From Erythrobacter sp. (GTDB lineage Bacteria > Pseudomonadota > Alphaproteobacteria > Sphingomonadales > Sphingomonadaceae): a stretch of 64,000 bases of DNA. Of this stretch, positions 16,859-25,318 are shown piece after piece; the stretch's first letter is position 1; every line of letters begins with the position of its first letter. Position numbers and translations under genes: made by a program. Below the pieces are notes generated by a model. The model was not told the DNA's origin. It ran no database searches and saw only the letters and a list, made by a program, of their open reading frames with translations. The stretch spans positions 1 to 64,000 of the forward strand of contig NZ_JASJAP010000004.1 of NCBI RefSeq assembly GCF_030066995.1, given 5' to 3'.

Positions 16859-18400
16859 ATGACCACGCTATACAGCGCCGCGCGCCCGCTCACCCTTGCT
16901 CTCGCCGCCAGCCTTTGCGCCTTGGCCGCGCCCCCCGCCGAACGCGCCCTCGCCCAGGATCCGGAGGCGCCCGCCTTCGACGCTGAGGCGGATATCGCGA
17001 TGCGCGTCGCGCAGATCGAGCGTTACGATAACGGACCCGATGGTCTCAACGCGGTGATCGTCCACTCGCAAACGGCGGGCTTCAAGGCGCGCGAGGCTGC
17101 GGGCACCGGGCCGCTCAACGGGCGAAGCGTGCTGGTCAAGGACAATATCGAGACCGAAGAGTGGGCAACCACGGCGGGCAGCCTGGCGTTGCAGTACAAT
17201 TTCACCCGCCGCGATGCCCCGATGATCGCGAACCTTCGCAAGGCCGGCGGCGTTGTCCTGGGCAAGGCAAACCTGAGCGAATGGGCGAATATTCGCGGCG
17301 ACAATTCCACCAGCGGCTGGAGCGCGATTGGCGGCCTCACCCGCAACCCGCACGCGACCGATCGCAACACCTGCGGCTCGTCTTCGGGCAGCGGCGCGGC
17401 GGTGGCCGCAGGCATGGCGTGGGGCGCCATCGGCACGGAGACGAACGGCTCGATCACCTGCCCCGCTTCGATCAACGGCGTCGTCGGCTTCAAGCCCAGC
17501 GTCGGGATCGTCAGCCGCACGCATGTGATCCCGATCAGCTCCACGCAGGACACCGCCGGGCCGATGACGCAGACGGTGTATGACGCCGCCCTTCTGCTGT
17601 CCGCGATCGCGGGCGAGGACGAGGCGGACGCGGCGACGGTGGGCGTGCCGCGCGTGGCCGATTACACCGAGGGGCTGAGCGCCTTCTCGCTGGAGGGTGT
17701 GCGAATTGGCGTCATGGTGAACCAGCTTGGCAACCGCGAGGACTTGAAAGCGGTGTTCGCGCAGGCCCGCGCCGATCTGGAAGCGGCGGGCGCGGCGCTG
17801 GTGGATATCGAACACGACACCAACCGCGAAATGTACCGCGACAGCTTTACGGTCCTCAAGTTCGAGCTGCGCGAGGAAATGGGCAAGTATCTGCGCTCCA
17901 TCCCCGAGATGCAGGGTGCCCCGACACCTAGGAGCCTGGCAGACCTCATCGCGTTCAACAAAGCCAATTCGGATCGCGAATTGCGCTGGTTCGGGCAGGA
18001 GACCTTCATCGAAGCCGAAGCGGAAACGGACCGCGAGGCTTACGAGAAGGCGCGCGAGAACGCGGTGCGTCTGGCGGGCGAGGAGACGCTCGACGCCATC
18101 ATGGCCGAGCACAAGGTCGCCTTCCTCATCGCGCCAACGCGCGGGCCAGCCTGGGTCAGCGATCTCGTCAACGGCGACAGTTTCAATGGCTCGATCGGCT
18201 TTGGCTCGCCCGCAGCGATTGCGGGCTATCCGCATCTGACTGTACCCATGGGCGCAATCGAGGGCCTGCCTGTCGGCCTCAGCTTCTTTGGCGCCAAATG
18301 GGCCGACCACGAAGTCCTGAAAGTGGGCGCCGCGTACGAAAAGGCGCGGACCGCTAAGCTGCCCGCGCCTTCATTCGAACCGTGGTCCGCCGAGCGATAA
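16859..18400 (+). CDS. Secreted amidase signature-family enzyme
   Basis: A 513-residue amidase with an N-terminal signal peptide ([21 protein letters not shown]), so it acts in the periplasm. The Ser-cisSer-Lys triad is visible: Lys in [12 protein letters not shown], the glycine/serine-rich [17 protein letters not shown] signature, and the nucleophile region [13 protein letters not shown]. The family hydrolyses a wide range of amides; the substrate is unknown. The ATG at 16859 begins the signal peptide; the ribosome-binding site is weak (GGGAGCGG, somewhat distant). It stands in reverse orientation between tig and clpP, which are usually adjacent. Confidence 0.9.
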   Translation: MTTLYSAARPLTLALAASLCALAAPPAERALAQDPEAPAFDAEADIAMRVAQIERYDNGPDGLNAVIVHSQTAGFKAREAAGTGPLNGRSVLVKDNIETEEWATTAGSLALQYNFTRRDAPMIANLRKAGGVVLGKANLSEWANIRGDNSTSGWSAIGGLTRNPHATDRNTCGSSSGSGAAVAAGMAWGAIGTETNGSITCPASINGVVGFKPSVGIVSRTHVIPISSTQDTAGPMTQTVYDAALLLSAIAGEDEADAATVGVPRVADYTEGLSAFSLEGVRIGVMVNQLGNREDLKAVFAQARADLEAAGAALVDIEHDTNREMYRDSFTVLKFELREEMGKYLRSIPEMQGAPTPRSLADLIAFNKANSDRELRWFGQETFIEAEAETDREAYEKARENAVRLAGEETLDAIMAEHKVAFLIAPTRGPAWVSDLVNGDSFNGSIGFGSPAAIAGYPHLTVPMGAIEGLPVGLSFFGAKWADHEVLKVGAAYEKARTAKLPAPSFEPWSAER

Positions 18401-18441
18401 TCCGCAAACAAGCCCCCTCGCGCAAGGAGCTTGCTTGAAGG

Positions 18442-20097
18442 TCAAGCCGCGTCGTTGGTCTTCTTGGCCGGAGCTTTCTTGGCTGCGGGTTTCTTGGCCG
18501 CCGGCTTTTTGGCAGGAGCCTTCTTGGCCGGTGTGGTCTTGGCGGCCGTCGTTTTCGCAGCGGGCTTCTTGGCCGGAGCTTTCTTTGCCGGGGCCTTCTT
18601 CGCAGCCGGTTTAGCGTCCGCATCGTTTGAGGTGGCCTCGGACGCAGCGGCGGCCTTCTTGGCTGGAGCCTTCTTTGCAGCTGTCTTCTTCGCGGGCGCT
18701 TTCTTCGCCGGGGCCTTCTTGGCCGCGGTTTTCTTCGGCGCCGCTTTCGCCTTTTCAGCCTCCGCGTCTTCGTCCGCCTCGATCGCGGCCTGCAGTTCCT
18801 CGGTGGTCACTTCACGCTCAGTGACCTCGGCCTTGTCGAACAGGAAATCGACCACCTTGTCCTCGTAGAGCGGTGCGCGCAGCTGGGCGGCGGCCATCGG
18901 CTCGGATTGGATGTACTGGATGAAGCGCTCGCGGTCTTCCTCGCGATACTGCTGCGCCGCCTGCTGGATCAGCATCGACATTTCCTGGCTCGTCACCTCG
19001 ACGCCATTGGCCTGGCCGATTTCGGAGAGCAGGAGGCCCAGACGCACCCGGCGTTCGGCAATCGACTTGTAGTCGTCCTTCTCGTCCTCGATCTCTTTGA
19101 GAGCGTCTTCCGGATTGTCTTCCTTGGCCGCTTCTTGCTGAAGCTGGTTCCAGATCTGCTCGAACTCGGCATCGACCATGCTCTGCGGCACTTCGAAGTC
19201 GTGGCCGGAGGCGAGCTGATCGAGCAGCTGGCGCTTCATCTGCGTGCGGGTGAGACCGGCGGTCTGCTGTTCAAGCTGACCCTTCATGATCTCTTTCAGC
19301 TTGTCGAGACTGTCGAGGCCCAGATTGGTCGCGAACTCATCGTCGATCTTGGTCTCGGTCTCGACCTTCACCTGCTTGACGGTGATATCGAACGTCGCCT
19401 CTTTGCCTGCGAGGTTTTCAGCCTGATACTCTTCGGGGAAGGTAACGGTGATCGTCTTTTCGTCCCCGGTCTTCGCGCCGATCAGCTGCTCTTCGAAGCC
19501 GGGGATGAACGCGCCCGATCCGATCACCAGCGGGGCGTCTTCGGCCTTGCCGCCTTCGAACGGCTCGCCATCGAGCTTGCCGAGGAAATCGATGATCAGC
19601 TGATCGCCTTCGGCCGCCTTCTTGGTCTTGGCTGCGTCCTTGTAGCTCTTGTTCTGCCCCGCAATACCCTCGATCGCTTCGGTGATCTGGTCATCGGTTA
19701 CGGGTACGACCAGCTTTTCGAGCTTGAGCCCATCCACGCTGGGCGCTTCGATCACCGGGAGCACTTCCAGCTCGACCGTGATCTCGACGTCCTTGCCTTC
19801 TTCATAGCCCTCGCCCAGCGAGACCTGAGGCTGCATCGCGGGACGCAGCTCTGCATCCTTGGTCAGCTGATCAACCGAATCGCGGATCGTGTCGTTCAGC
19901 GTCTGCGCGTGCAATTGATCGCCGTGCATCTTCTTGACGAGATTGGCGGGCACCTTGCCGGGACGAAAGCCAGGCATTTTCACCTGCGGCGCGATCTTCT
20001 TGATCTCGGCGTCGATCTTATCGCTGAGTTCACCAGCGGTAATGGTGATGGTGTAGGCGCGCTTGAGGCCTTCGTTGACGGTCTGCTTGGTCTGCAT
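18442..20097 (-). CDS. tig: Trigger factor with a long Lys/Ala/Pro-rich tail
   Basis: A ribosome-associated chaperone and peptidyl-prolyl isomerase of 551 residues, about 100 more than the family norm. The N-terminal ribosome-binding domain has MPGFRPGKVPANLVKK (signature GFRxGxxP), the FKBP-type PPIase domain carries GDQLIIDFLGKLDG and IPGFEEQLIGAKTGDE, and the substrate-binding arms follow to about residue 435. Residues about 445-551 are a low-complexity tail of AAKKAPAKK-type repeats resembling bacterial histone-H1-like proteins. The start at 20097 removes an upstream extension that would run through a tRNA gene spacer. Confidence 0.94.
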   Translation of the reverse strand: MQTKQTVNEGLKRAYTITITAGELSDKIDAEIKKIAPQVKMPGFRPGKVPANLVKKMHGDQLHAQTLNDTIRDSVDQLTKDAELRPAMQPQVSLGEGYEEGKDVEITVELEVLPVIEAPSVDGLKLEKLVVPVTDDQITEAIEGIAGQNKSYKDAAKTKKAAEGDQLIIDFLGKLDGEPFEGGKAEDAPLVIGSGAFIPGFEEQLIGAKTGDEKTITVTFPEEYQAENLAGKEATFDITVKQVKVETETKIDDEFATNLGLDSLDKLKEIMKGQLEQQTAGLTRTQMKRQLLDQLASGHDFEVPQSMVDAEFEQIWNQLQQEAAKEDNPEDALKEIEDEKDDYKSIAERRVRLGLLLSEIGQANGVEVTSQEMSMLIQQAAQQYREEDRERFIQYIQSEPMAAAQLRAPLYEDKVVDFLFDKAEVTEREVTTEELQAAIEADEDAEAEKAKAAPKKTAAKKAPAKKAPAKKTAAKKAPAKKAAAASEATSNDADAKPAAKKAPAKKAPAKKPAAKTTAAKTTPAKKAPAKKPAAKKPAAKKAPAKKTNDAA

Positions 20098-20169
20098 GGG
20101 GGTTACTTTAGTACCTTGTTGAGCAAATCTTGTGACGGGTCTTGGCAACGGGCCGGCGCGGGGCGTGAC

Positions 20170-20254
20170 TGGTGCGGGCGAAGGGACTCGAACCCCCACA
20201 TCTTTCGATACTGGTACCTAAAACCAGCGCGTCTACCAATTCCGCCACGCCCGC
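20170..20254 (-). tRNA. tRNA-Leu (anticodon TAG)
   Basis: The minus strand folds into a class II tRNA. The 7-bp acceptor stem GCGGGCG (20248-20254) pairs with 20174-20180, the anticodon stem is CTGGT/ACCAG with loop TTTAGGT (anticodon TAG), there is a long variable arm, and the T arm has GGTTCGAGTCC. The 3' ACCA is encoded (20170-20173). It reads CUN leucine codons, chiefly CUA and CUG. Confidence 0.96.
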
Positions 20255-20386
20255 ATCCCCGAACGAAGCCGCGCGGGAAACCCGATGGTCCCCCGCGCGA
20301 ATTGGAAGCGCCTCTATCGGCTGCAACGCAAAAGGGCAAGCGCAACACGCTTGTTTCGTGCGCGCCAGCCGACTAAGGGCGCGCGC

Positions 20387-20671
20387 ATGAGCGAGAATAA
20401 CACTCAGGACGTGCCCCCCGATCACCTTGCCGTGCACCCGGCAAGCCCCCATTTCAACGCCGAGGTTCTGCAGCGCGGCGTCGGCATCCGCTTCAAGGGC
20501 CGCCAGCGCACCGATATCGAGGAATATTCGATCCCCGAAGGCTGGGTAAAGGTGCAGGCGGGCAAGACCGTCGACCGCAAGGGCCGCCCGCTGCTGATCA
20601 AGCTGCAGGGCGAAGTCGAAGCGTGGTTTGAAGATCTGGGCGAGGACGCACCGGTCGCTAAAAAAGACTGA
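20387..20671 (+). CDS. DUF3297 family protein
   Basis: A 94-residue soluble protein matching the compact DUF3297 family by its continuous motif: LQRGVGIRFKGRQRTDIEEY, then GWVKVQAGKTVDRKGRP and KLQGEVEAWFEDL. The family is widespread in Proteobacteria and has no established function. The ATG at 20387 lies in GCGCGCATGAGCG without a clear ribosome-binding site. The neighbours (tRNA-Leu and der) give no functional hint. Confidence 0.85.
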   Translation: MSENNTQDVPPDHLAVHPASPHFNAEVLQRGVGIRFKGRQRTDIEEYSIPEGWVKVQAGKTVDRKGRPLLIKLQGEVEAWFEDLGEDAPVAKKD

Positions 20672-20764
20672 GCTCTTCGTTTAGGGCGCGGGAGGCTTGG
20701 CCACGCAGCAAAAACTGTCCACTGCTTGCCTTAACGGCTCGCAAGGGCCACTTGGCGATCCGCA

Positions 20765-22198
20765 ATGAAACCCAATGTCGTCATCATCGGCCGACCAAAT
20801 GTTGGCAAGTCCACGCTGTTCAACCGGCTGGTGGGCAAGAAGCTGGCGCTGGTCGATGATCAGCCAGGCGTAACCCGCGATCGCCGCATGGGCGATGCGG
20901 AGGTTGCGGGGCTGGAGTTCACCATCGTCGATACCGCCGGATGGGAAGACGAAGACGCGAAGACCCTGCCGGGCCGAATGCGCCAGCAGACCGAGGCAAG
21001 CCTCGAGGGAGCAGACGCGGCGCTCTTCGTCATCGATGCGCGCGCCGGGCTTACCCCGCTCGACAACGAGATCGCGCGCTATCTGCGCGGGGCCGCCGTG
21101 CCGATCGTGTTGGTCGCGAACAAGGCCGAAGGCGCGGCGGGCGAGAGCGGCGTGCTGGAGGCCTATTCGCTGGGCCTCGGTGAGCCGGTCGCGCTGTCTG
21201 CCGAGCACGGCGAGGGCGTGGCGGACCTGTTCGGCGCGCTGTGGCCGCTGATTGGCGACAAGGCGGAGAGCTGGGAGGCCGAGCTCGACGCCGCCAGGAT
21301 CGAGATCGAAGATGAGGACGCGCCGCTCGGGCCGTTGAAGCTCGCCATTGTGGGCCGGCCTAACGCGGGCAAATCGACGTTGATCAACCGGTTGCTGGGC
21401 GAAGATCGTCTGCTGACCGGCCCGGAAGCCGGGATCACGCGCGATTCGATTGCGATCGACTGGCAATGGGAAGACCCCCGGTCGGGCGAAACCCGGGACA
21501 TCCGCCTGATCGACACAGCGGGCATGCGCAAAAAACGCAATGTTACCGAAAAGCTGGAAAAGCTCTCGGTCGCCGACGCGCGTCGCGCGGTCGATTTTGC
21601 CGAGGTGGTCGTGCTGTTGCTGGACGCAACGCAGGGGCTGGAACACCAGGATCTGAAGATCGCTAGCCACGTGCTTGAAGAAGGCCGCGCGCTGATGATC
21701 GCGATCAACAAGTGGGATGTGGCCGAGGAACCCTCTGCGCTTTTCAACGGAATTCGCGCCGCGCTCGACGATGGGCTGGCGCAGGTCCGGGGTCTGCCGC
21801 TATTCGCGGTGAGCGCCAAGACCGGCAAGGGGCTCGACGCGATGCTGGGCGCGGCCTTCGAAATCCGCGAAAGCTGGTCGAAGCGTGTGCCCACCGCCGC
21901 GCTCAACCGCTGGTTCGACGACGCGATGGAGGCCAATCCGCCGCCCGCCCCCGGAGGCCGCCGGATCAAGCTGCGATACATCACCCAGGCCGGCACGCGC
22001 CCGCCGCGTTTCGTGATCTTCGGCACGCGGCTCGACGCGTTGCCCAAGAGTTACGAGCGCTATCTCGTGAACAGCATCCGCGCTAAACTCGGCTTTGAAG
22101 CGGTCCCGGTGCGCGTGGTGCTGAAAAGCCCCAAGAACCCCTATAACGCGAACAGGGGCGGCGGCGGAAACTACTCGACCGGATCGGATAAGGCGTGA
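20765..22198 (+). CDS. der: Ribosome biogenesis GTPase Der (EngA)
   Basis: A 477-residue double GTPase needed for 50S subunit assembly. The first G domain has IGRPNVGKST, DTAGWED and NKAE; the second has VGRPNAGKST, DTAGMRKKRNV and NKWD. The KH-like C-terminal domain follows (residues about 365-460), ending in a Gly/Asn-rich tail. The first NKxE in place of NKxD is common in alphaproteobacterial Der. The stop overlaps the start of the DUF2721 gene. Confidence 0.96.
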   Translation: MKPNVVIIGRPNVGKSTLFNRLVGKKLALVDDQPGVTRDRRMGDAEVAGLEFTIVDTAGWEDEDAKTLPGRMRQQTEASLEGADAALFVIDARAGLTPLDNEIARYLRGAAVPIVLVANKAEGAAGESGVLEAYSLGLGEPVALSAEHGEGVADLFGALWPLIGDKAESWEAELDAARIEIEDEDAPLGPLKLAIVGRPNAGKSTLINRLLGEDRLLTGPEAGITRDSIAIDWQWEDPRSGETRDIRLIDTAGMRKKRNVTEKLEKLSVADARRAVDFAEVVVLLLDATQGLEHQDLKIASHVLEEGRALMIAINKWDVAEEPSALFNGIRAALDDGLAQVRGLPLFAVSAKTGKGLDAMLGAAFEIRESWSKRVPTAALNRWFDDAMEANPPPAPGGRRIKLRYITQAGTRPPRFVIFGTRLDALPKSYERYLVNSIRAKLGFEAVPVRVVLKSPKNPYNANRGGGGNYSTGSDKA

Positions 22199-22680
22199 TG
22201 CTGGAATTGCTGCTCGCCCCATCGAACATCGCCTCGGAATTGCTGGAGCGCACTTCGAGCACACCCAACACGCTGCGCGCGGTGCAATTGAGCCTGGCGC
22301 CCGCTTTTCTGCTCGTCGGGATCGGCAGCATCCTCAACGTTATGGTGGCGCGGGTCACATGGATTGCAGGGCGGATTGAGCGTTTGAACGAAACCGAGGA
22401 AAGCAAGCGCAGCGCCCAGATCGCGCGCGAGATCGAATGGCTGAGCGCGCGTCGCAGCTTTGCGCGCCGCGCCATCATGTTCGCCACGGCTTCCGCCATG
22501 ACGATCAGCGTCGTCGTCGCGGTGCTGTTCTCCTCGGTCTATGTCGAAACCAAGCTTGGCACGCTGGTGGCGGCGCTTTGGGTGCTGACGATGGGCCTCT
22601 TGATCGCCGCTCTGACGCTGTTTCTGCGCGAGACGCTGCTGGCAGCGCGCGGTCCGGAACCCAAGGAAAGCAAGCTGTGA
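22198..22680 (+). CDS. DUF2721 family membrane protein
   Basis: A 160-residue membrane protein with an N-terminal hydrophobic segment (LSLAPAFLLVGIGSILNVMV), a charged loop (RIERLNETEESKRSAQIAREI) and two C-terminal helices (FATASAMTISVVVAVLFSSV and LVAALWVLTMGLLIAALTLF). This layout matches DUF2721, whose function is unknown. The ATG at 22198 overlaps the der stop (TGATG); a GTG one codon upstream is an alternative. Its own stop overlaps the start of the next gene, so der and the next two genes are coupled. Confidence 0.78.
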   Translation: MLELLLAPSNIASELLERTSSTPNTLRAVQLSLAPAFLLVGIGSILNVMVARVTWIAGRIERLNETEESKRSAQIAREIEWLSARRSFARRAIMFATASAMTISVVVAVLFSSVYVETKLGTLVAALWVLTMGLLIAALTLFLRETLLAARGPEPKESKL

Positions 22681-23522
22681 ACCGGGCGTTCTGGTTTGCC
22701 ATCGCGGCGGCAACTTCAGTCGTTAGCCCGCTCGCCGCGCAGGAGGCCGCGCCCAGCGAACCTCCCGCAGAAACGCCCCCCGAGAACAGCGAGGAAGGCG
22801 CCTCGGACCAGCCTCAAACGCTGCTTCCGAGCGGTATGACGGCGGATCAGTTCATCCAGTTCTTCACTCTCTTCAGCGCGAGCGAGGCAATGGAAAATAT
22901 TGCCGCGCCCGCAGCGCAGCAATTGATGCGGCCCGGCGAGAAGGTCGAGGACTGGAGCGTCGAGGGCATTGACATCATCGCGGCACTCAGCGCGCTTGAT
23001 GGTGGCCTTCGCGGCAATCTTTTGCGCGACGCGAGTGACGAGGTTTTGAGCGTTACCGATCTATCCGGCACGTTGGCGCCCGATCTATCGGATTTCCAGA
23101 GCTACGCTCTTCGTCCCGATCCCGTGGGCCTCGTCGCCGAGCGCAGCTTTTCAAGCTTCCTGCCGGGCATCTGGCTTGAGACAGCCATGCAGCGCAGCCA
23201 GATTGGCAACGCGCTGTGCTATGGCGGTTACTTTGGCATCACGCTGCACACCACGCGTCCCTATTCCGATTGGACCGAGGACGAGTTGATCACCACCGCG
23301 ACCATCTTCGCGCTGTTCGACCGCGTTTCCGCGCTGGAGTTTTGCGTGGTCTACGAGAAAGCGGGCGATGGGCAATACACCGCGCGCTCGTTCCAGCCAG
23401 ACGGTACCCGGCTGCCGGAGCTGGACGAGGATGTCGAGCTGTCGGTGCTGATGGCGCGCGATGCGGTCGATGCCTTTCTCAAGCGCAGCCCGGCGGTCTC
23501 GGCGACCGACACGGACGAGTAG
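22677..23522 (+). CDS. Exported protein of unknown function
   Basis: A 281-residue protein starting at a GTG overlapping the previous stop. A signal peptide (FWFAIAAATSVVSPLAAQ) is followed by a Pro/Glu-rich linker (residues about 22-50) and a globular part without a motif I recognise. The region includes a pair of Cys (NALCYGGYF and LEFCVVYEK) that could form a disulfide, suiting a periplasmic location. Last gene of the der-DUF2721 set. The longer in-frame extension upstream is a shadow of the DUF2721 gene. Confidence 0.75.
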   Translation: MNRAFWFAIAAATSVVSPLAAQEAAPSEPPAETPPENSEEGASDQPQTLLPSGMTADQFIQFFTLFSASEAMENIAAPAAQQLMRPGEKVEDWSVEGIDIIAALSALDGGLRGNLLRDASDEVLSVTDLSGTLAPDLSDFQSYALRPDPVGLVAERSFSSFLPGIWLETAMQRSQIGNALCYGGYFGITLHTTRPYSDWTEDELITTATIFALFDRVSALEFCVVYEKAGDGQYTARSFQPDGTRLPELDEDVELSVLMARDAVDAFLKRSPAVSATDTDE

Positions 23523-23598
23523 AGCGCGCCCCAGCCAACAAGAAGGACGGGAGGCTCGCGCGCCCCGCCCTTCATTGTAGTCCTGGAGCGTGCTCAGA

Positions 23599-24063
23599 TC
23601 ATTTGAGCATCTTCACTTCGCTCAGCATGTAGGTGCCCTGTATCGTGCGGATCTTGTTGTAGAGTTCGAGCACGGTCTGGTTGCCCGCATCGATGTTCGC
23701 TTTGCCATAGGTCTCAAGGAACTTCATGTAGCGCTCTTTGTTCGGCGCGAGCATTTCGCTGCTCGGGTAGACGGTGACGAGCATCATGTTCCATTCGCCC
23801 TCCCCATAGGGAACCGAATAGATGCCGTAATCGGTGATGTAGCCCAGCTCCTTGGAGACGTCGTTGGCCGCGATCCAGGTGCTCTTTAGGCCCTCCAGAT
23901 AGGTCTCGAACTGCCCCTCATCGACCTTGACCATGGTGATCTCGACCACTTCCTCGGCGGGCTCGTAGTCTTCGTAGAGCGTCAGTTGAGCGGACGCCGG
24001 GGTTGCCATGGCCAGGGTTGCTGCGGCGGTGGCCGTCGCAAATGTCTTGAAAAACGCGTTCAT
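23599..24063 (-). CDS. Exported small protein of unknown function
   Basis: A 154-residue protein with a clear signal peptide (TFATATAAATLAMATPASAQ) and a mature domain of mixed alpha/beta appearance (VVEITMVKVDEGQFETYLEGL, then GEWNMMLVTVYPSSEML). It looks like a dimeric alpha-beta barrel (NIPSNAP- or EthD-like) fold, which is an impression only. GGAGGTATCAA before the ATG at 24063 is a strong ribosome-binding site. A monocistronic gene. Confidence 0.78.
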   Translation of the reverse strand: MNAFFKTFATATAAATLAMATPASAQLTLYEDYEPAEEVVEITMVKVDEGQFETYLEGLKSTWIAANDVSKELGYITDYGIYSVPYGEGEWNMMLVTVYPSSEMLAPNKERYMKFLETYGKANIDAGNQTVLELYNKIRTIQGTYMLSEVKMLK

Positions 24064-24272
24064 TTGATACCTCCAAAATGCGACCCTGGTCCCTGCGACC
24101 CAATCGATTTGGCAGGTGTATGAAACGACCCAAGCTTGGCGCGGGCTCAAGGCCTACGCGCGCACCCCCATAGCACTCTCCCTGCCTTCAAGTCTGAGCC
24201 GGCAACGGGGCGGTGTCAAACGCTTGAAGGGCTCACTTGTACAAACGCGTCAAACCGCGAAGGGCATGCAAA

Positions 24273-24307
24273 GAACGGCCCGCAACCGGTAGAATTGCGA
24301 GCCGTTC
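24273..24307 (-). terminator. Probable terminator of bfr
   Basis: GAACGGCCCGCAA (24273-24285) pairs with 24295-24307 with a single mismatch across a 9-base loop. In the bfr direction it is followed by TTTGC, a weak T tract, 40 bases after the bfr stop. Confidence 0.6.
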
Positions 24308-24346
24308 AAGATGGCGTGATTGTGCCGATGTTCGTGTGACGCAGGA

Positions 24347-24841
24347 TTAACCCTCGCCATCCCCCTCGCCCGCGGCTCGGCTTTGCAGCTGAACGTAATT
24401 CTGAAGGCCCATGCGTTCGATCAGGTCGAACTGGGTTTCCAGGAAGTCGACGTGCTCCTCCTCGTTGTCGAGGATGGAATTGAATAGGTCGCGGCTGACA
24501 TAGTCGCGCACTTTCTCGCAATATTCGACCGCGTCGCGCAGCAGCGGGATGGCGTCTTCCTCGAGCGCCATGTCGGCCTTGAGTATTTCCTCGACCGTCT
24601 CGCCCACACGCAGATTGTGGATCGCCTGAAAATTGGGCAGTCCGTTGAGAAACAGGACGCGCGCCGCCAACTGGTCGGCGTGCTCCATTTCCTCGATCGA
24701 TTCCTTGCGTTCGTATTCGGCGAGCTTCGTTACGCCCCAATCGTCGAGCACGCGATAGTGCAGCCAGTACTGGTTGATGGCGGTGAGCTCATTCGTGAGC
24801 GCCTTGTTCAAAAACTCAATAACCTTCGGATCGCCCTTCAT
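24347..24841 (-). CDS. bfr: Bacterioferritin
   Basis: A 164-residue haem-containing ferritin that oxidises and stores iron in a 24-subunit shell. All ferroxidase ligands sit at the E. coli positions: Glu18, Glu51, His54, Glu94, Glu127 and His130; Met52 is the haem ligand. The C-terminal tail (SRAAGEGDGEG) is slightly longer than usual and acidic. The start at 24841 gives the canonical MKGDPKVIEFLNKAL. The bacterioferritin-associated ferredoxin gene lies upstream on the same strand, 163 bases away. Confidence 0.96.
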   Translation of the reverse strand: MKGDPKVIEFLNKALTNELTAINQYWLHYRVLDDWGVTKLAEYERKESIEEMEHADQLAARVLFLNGLPNFQAIHNLRVGETVEEILKADMALEEDAIPLLRDAVEYCEKVRDYVSRDLFNSILDNEEEHVDFLETQFDLIERMGLQNYVQLQSRAAGEGDGEG

Positions 24842-24905
24842 GGCGTTGCTCCTGTCTTCATCGCTACTGCGCTGCGCACGACGAAAGGCGCGCATGCTCG
24901 CGCAC

Positions 24906-24935
24906 CTTATATGCGTGCCGGGAACGGTCCGACAA
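24906..24935 (-). promoter_or_regulatory. Candidate promoter of bfr
   Basis: On the minus strand TTGTCG (24930-24935) and TATAAG (24906-24911) are 18 bases apart, between bfd and bfr. It suggests that bfr has its own promoter in addition to any read-through from bfd. Confidence 0.4.
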
Positions 24936-25004
24936 GAGGTTGTGTCCGGATTTTTTGTTTAGAATCAGTGCTTTGCGATCCGCTCGCAATAGCGGCGAGG
25001 ATGT

Positions 25005-25196
25005 TTATACTGAGACGTTCTCGCAAGAAGCGAGCGCGCGCTCCTGCTCAATAATTTCGCCTGCTTTTCCAAGGCATTGGCCGCAATTGGGGCGTTTGCC
25101 AAGCGTGGCGTAGGTCGCTTCGGCGTCTCCACCGTGACCGATTGCGGCTTGGCGCAGATCGGTTTCTCGGATTGCGTTGCAAATGCAAATGTACAT
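25005..25196 (-). CDS. bfd: Bacterioferritin-associated ferredoxin
   Basis: A 63-residue BFD-like [2Fe-2S] protein that delivers electrons to bacterioferritin so that stored iron can be released. The four cluster cysteines are visible as CIC near the N-terminus (MYICICNAIRE) and CGQC (PNCGQCLGKAG). The ATG at 25196 is preceded by an iron-box-like sequence, in line with expression under iron starvation. The next gene downstream is bfr. Confidence 0.93.
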   Translation of the reverse strand: MYICICNAIRETDLRQAAIGHGGDAEATYATLGKRPNCGQCLGKAGEIIEQERALASCENVSV

Positions 25197-25240
25197 GGGC
25201 TGGCGAATCTTTCCTGAGAAGCGTTTGCAACAGCAATTTA

Positions 25241-25262
25241 TGCAAGCCATTCTCAATTGCAA
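25241..25262 (-). promoter_or_regulatory. Fur-like iron box upstream of bfd
   Basis: On the minus strand the site reads TTGCAATTGAGAATGGCTTGCA, an imperfect palindrome. It agrees at 14 of 17 positions with the site before the EG-repeat lipoprotein (ATTGATAATGATTTGCA core) and resembles alphaproteobacterial Fur-type operators. It lies 45-66 bases upstream of the bfd start. Confidence 0.5.
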
Positions 25263-25318
25263 GCCAAATCGTGTGGAAAGAAGCACCCAAGCCCACACGA
25301 GCGCTCATACGTCTGGCG

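Noticed and set aside
18907..20376. Plus-strand frame of about 489 codons opposite trigger factor and tRNA-Leu
   Set aside because: It is the complement of trigger factor codons and reads through a tRNA gene.
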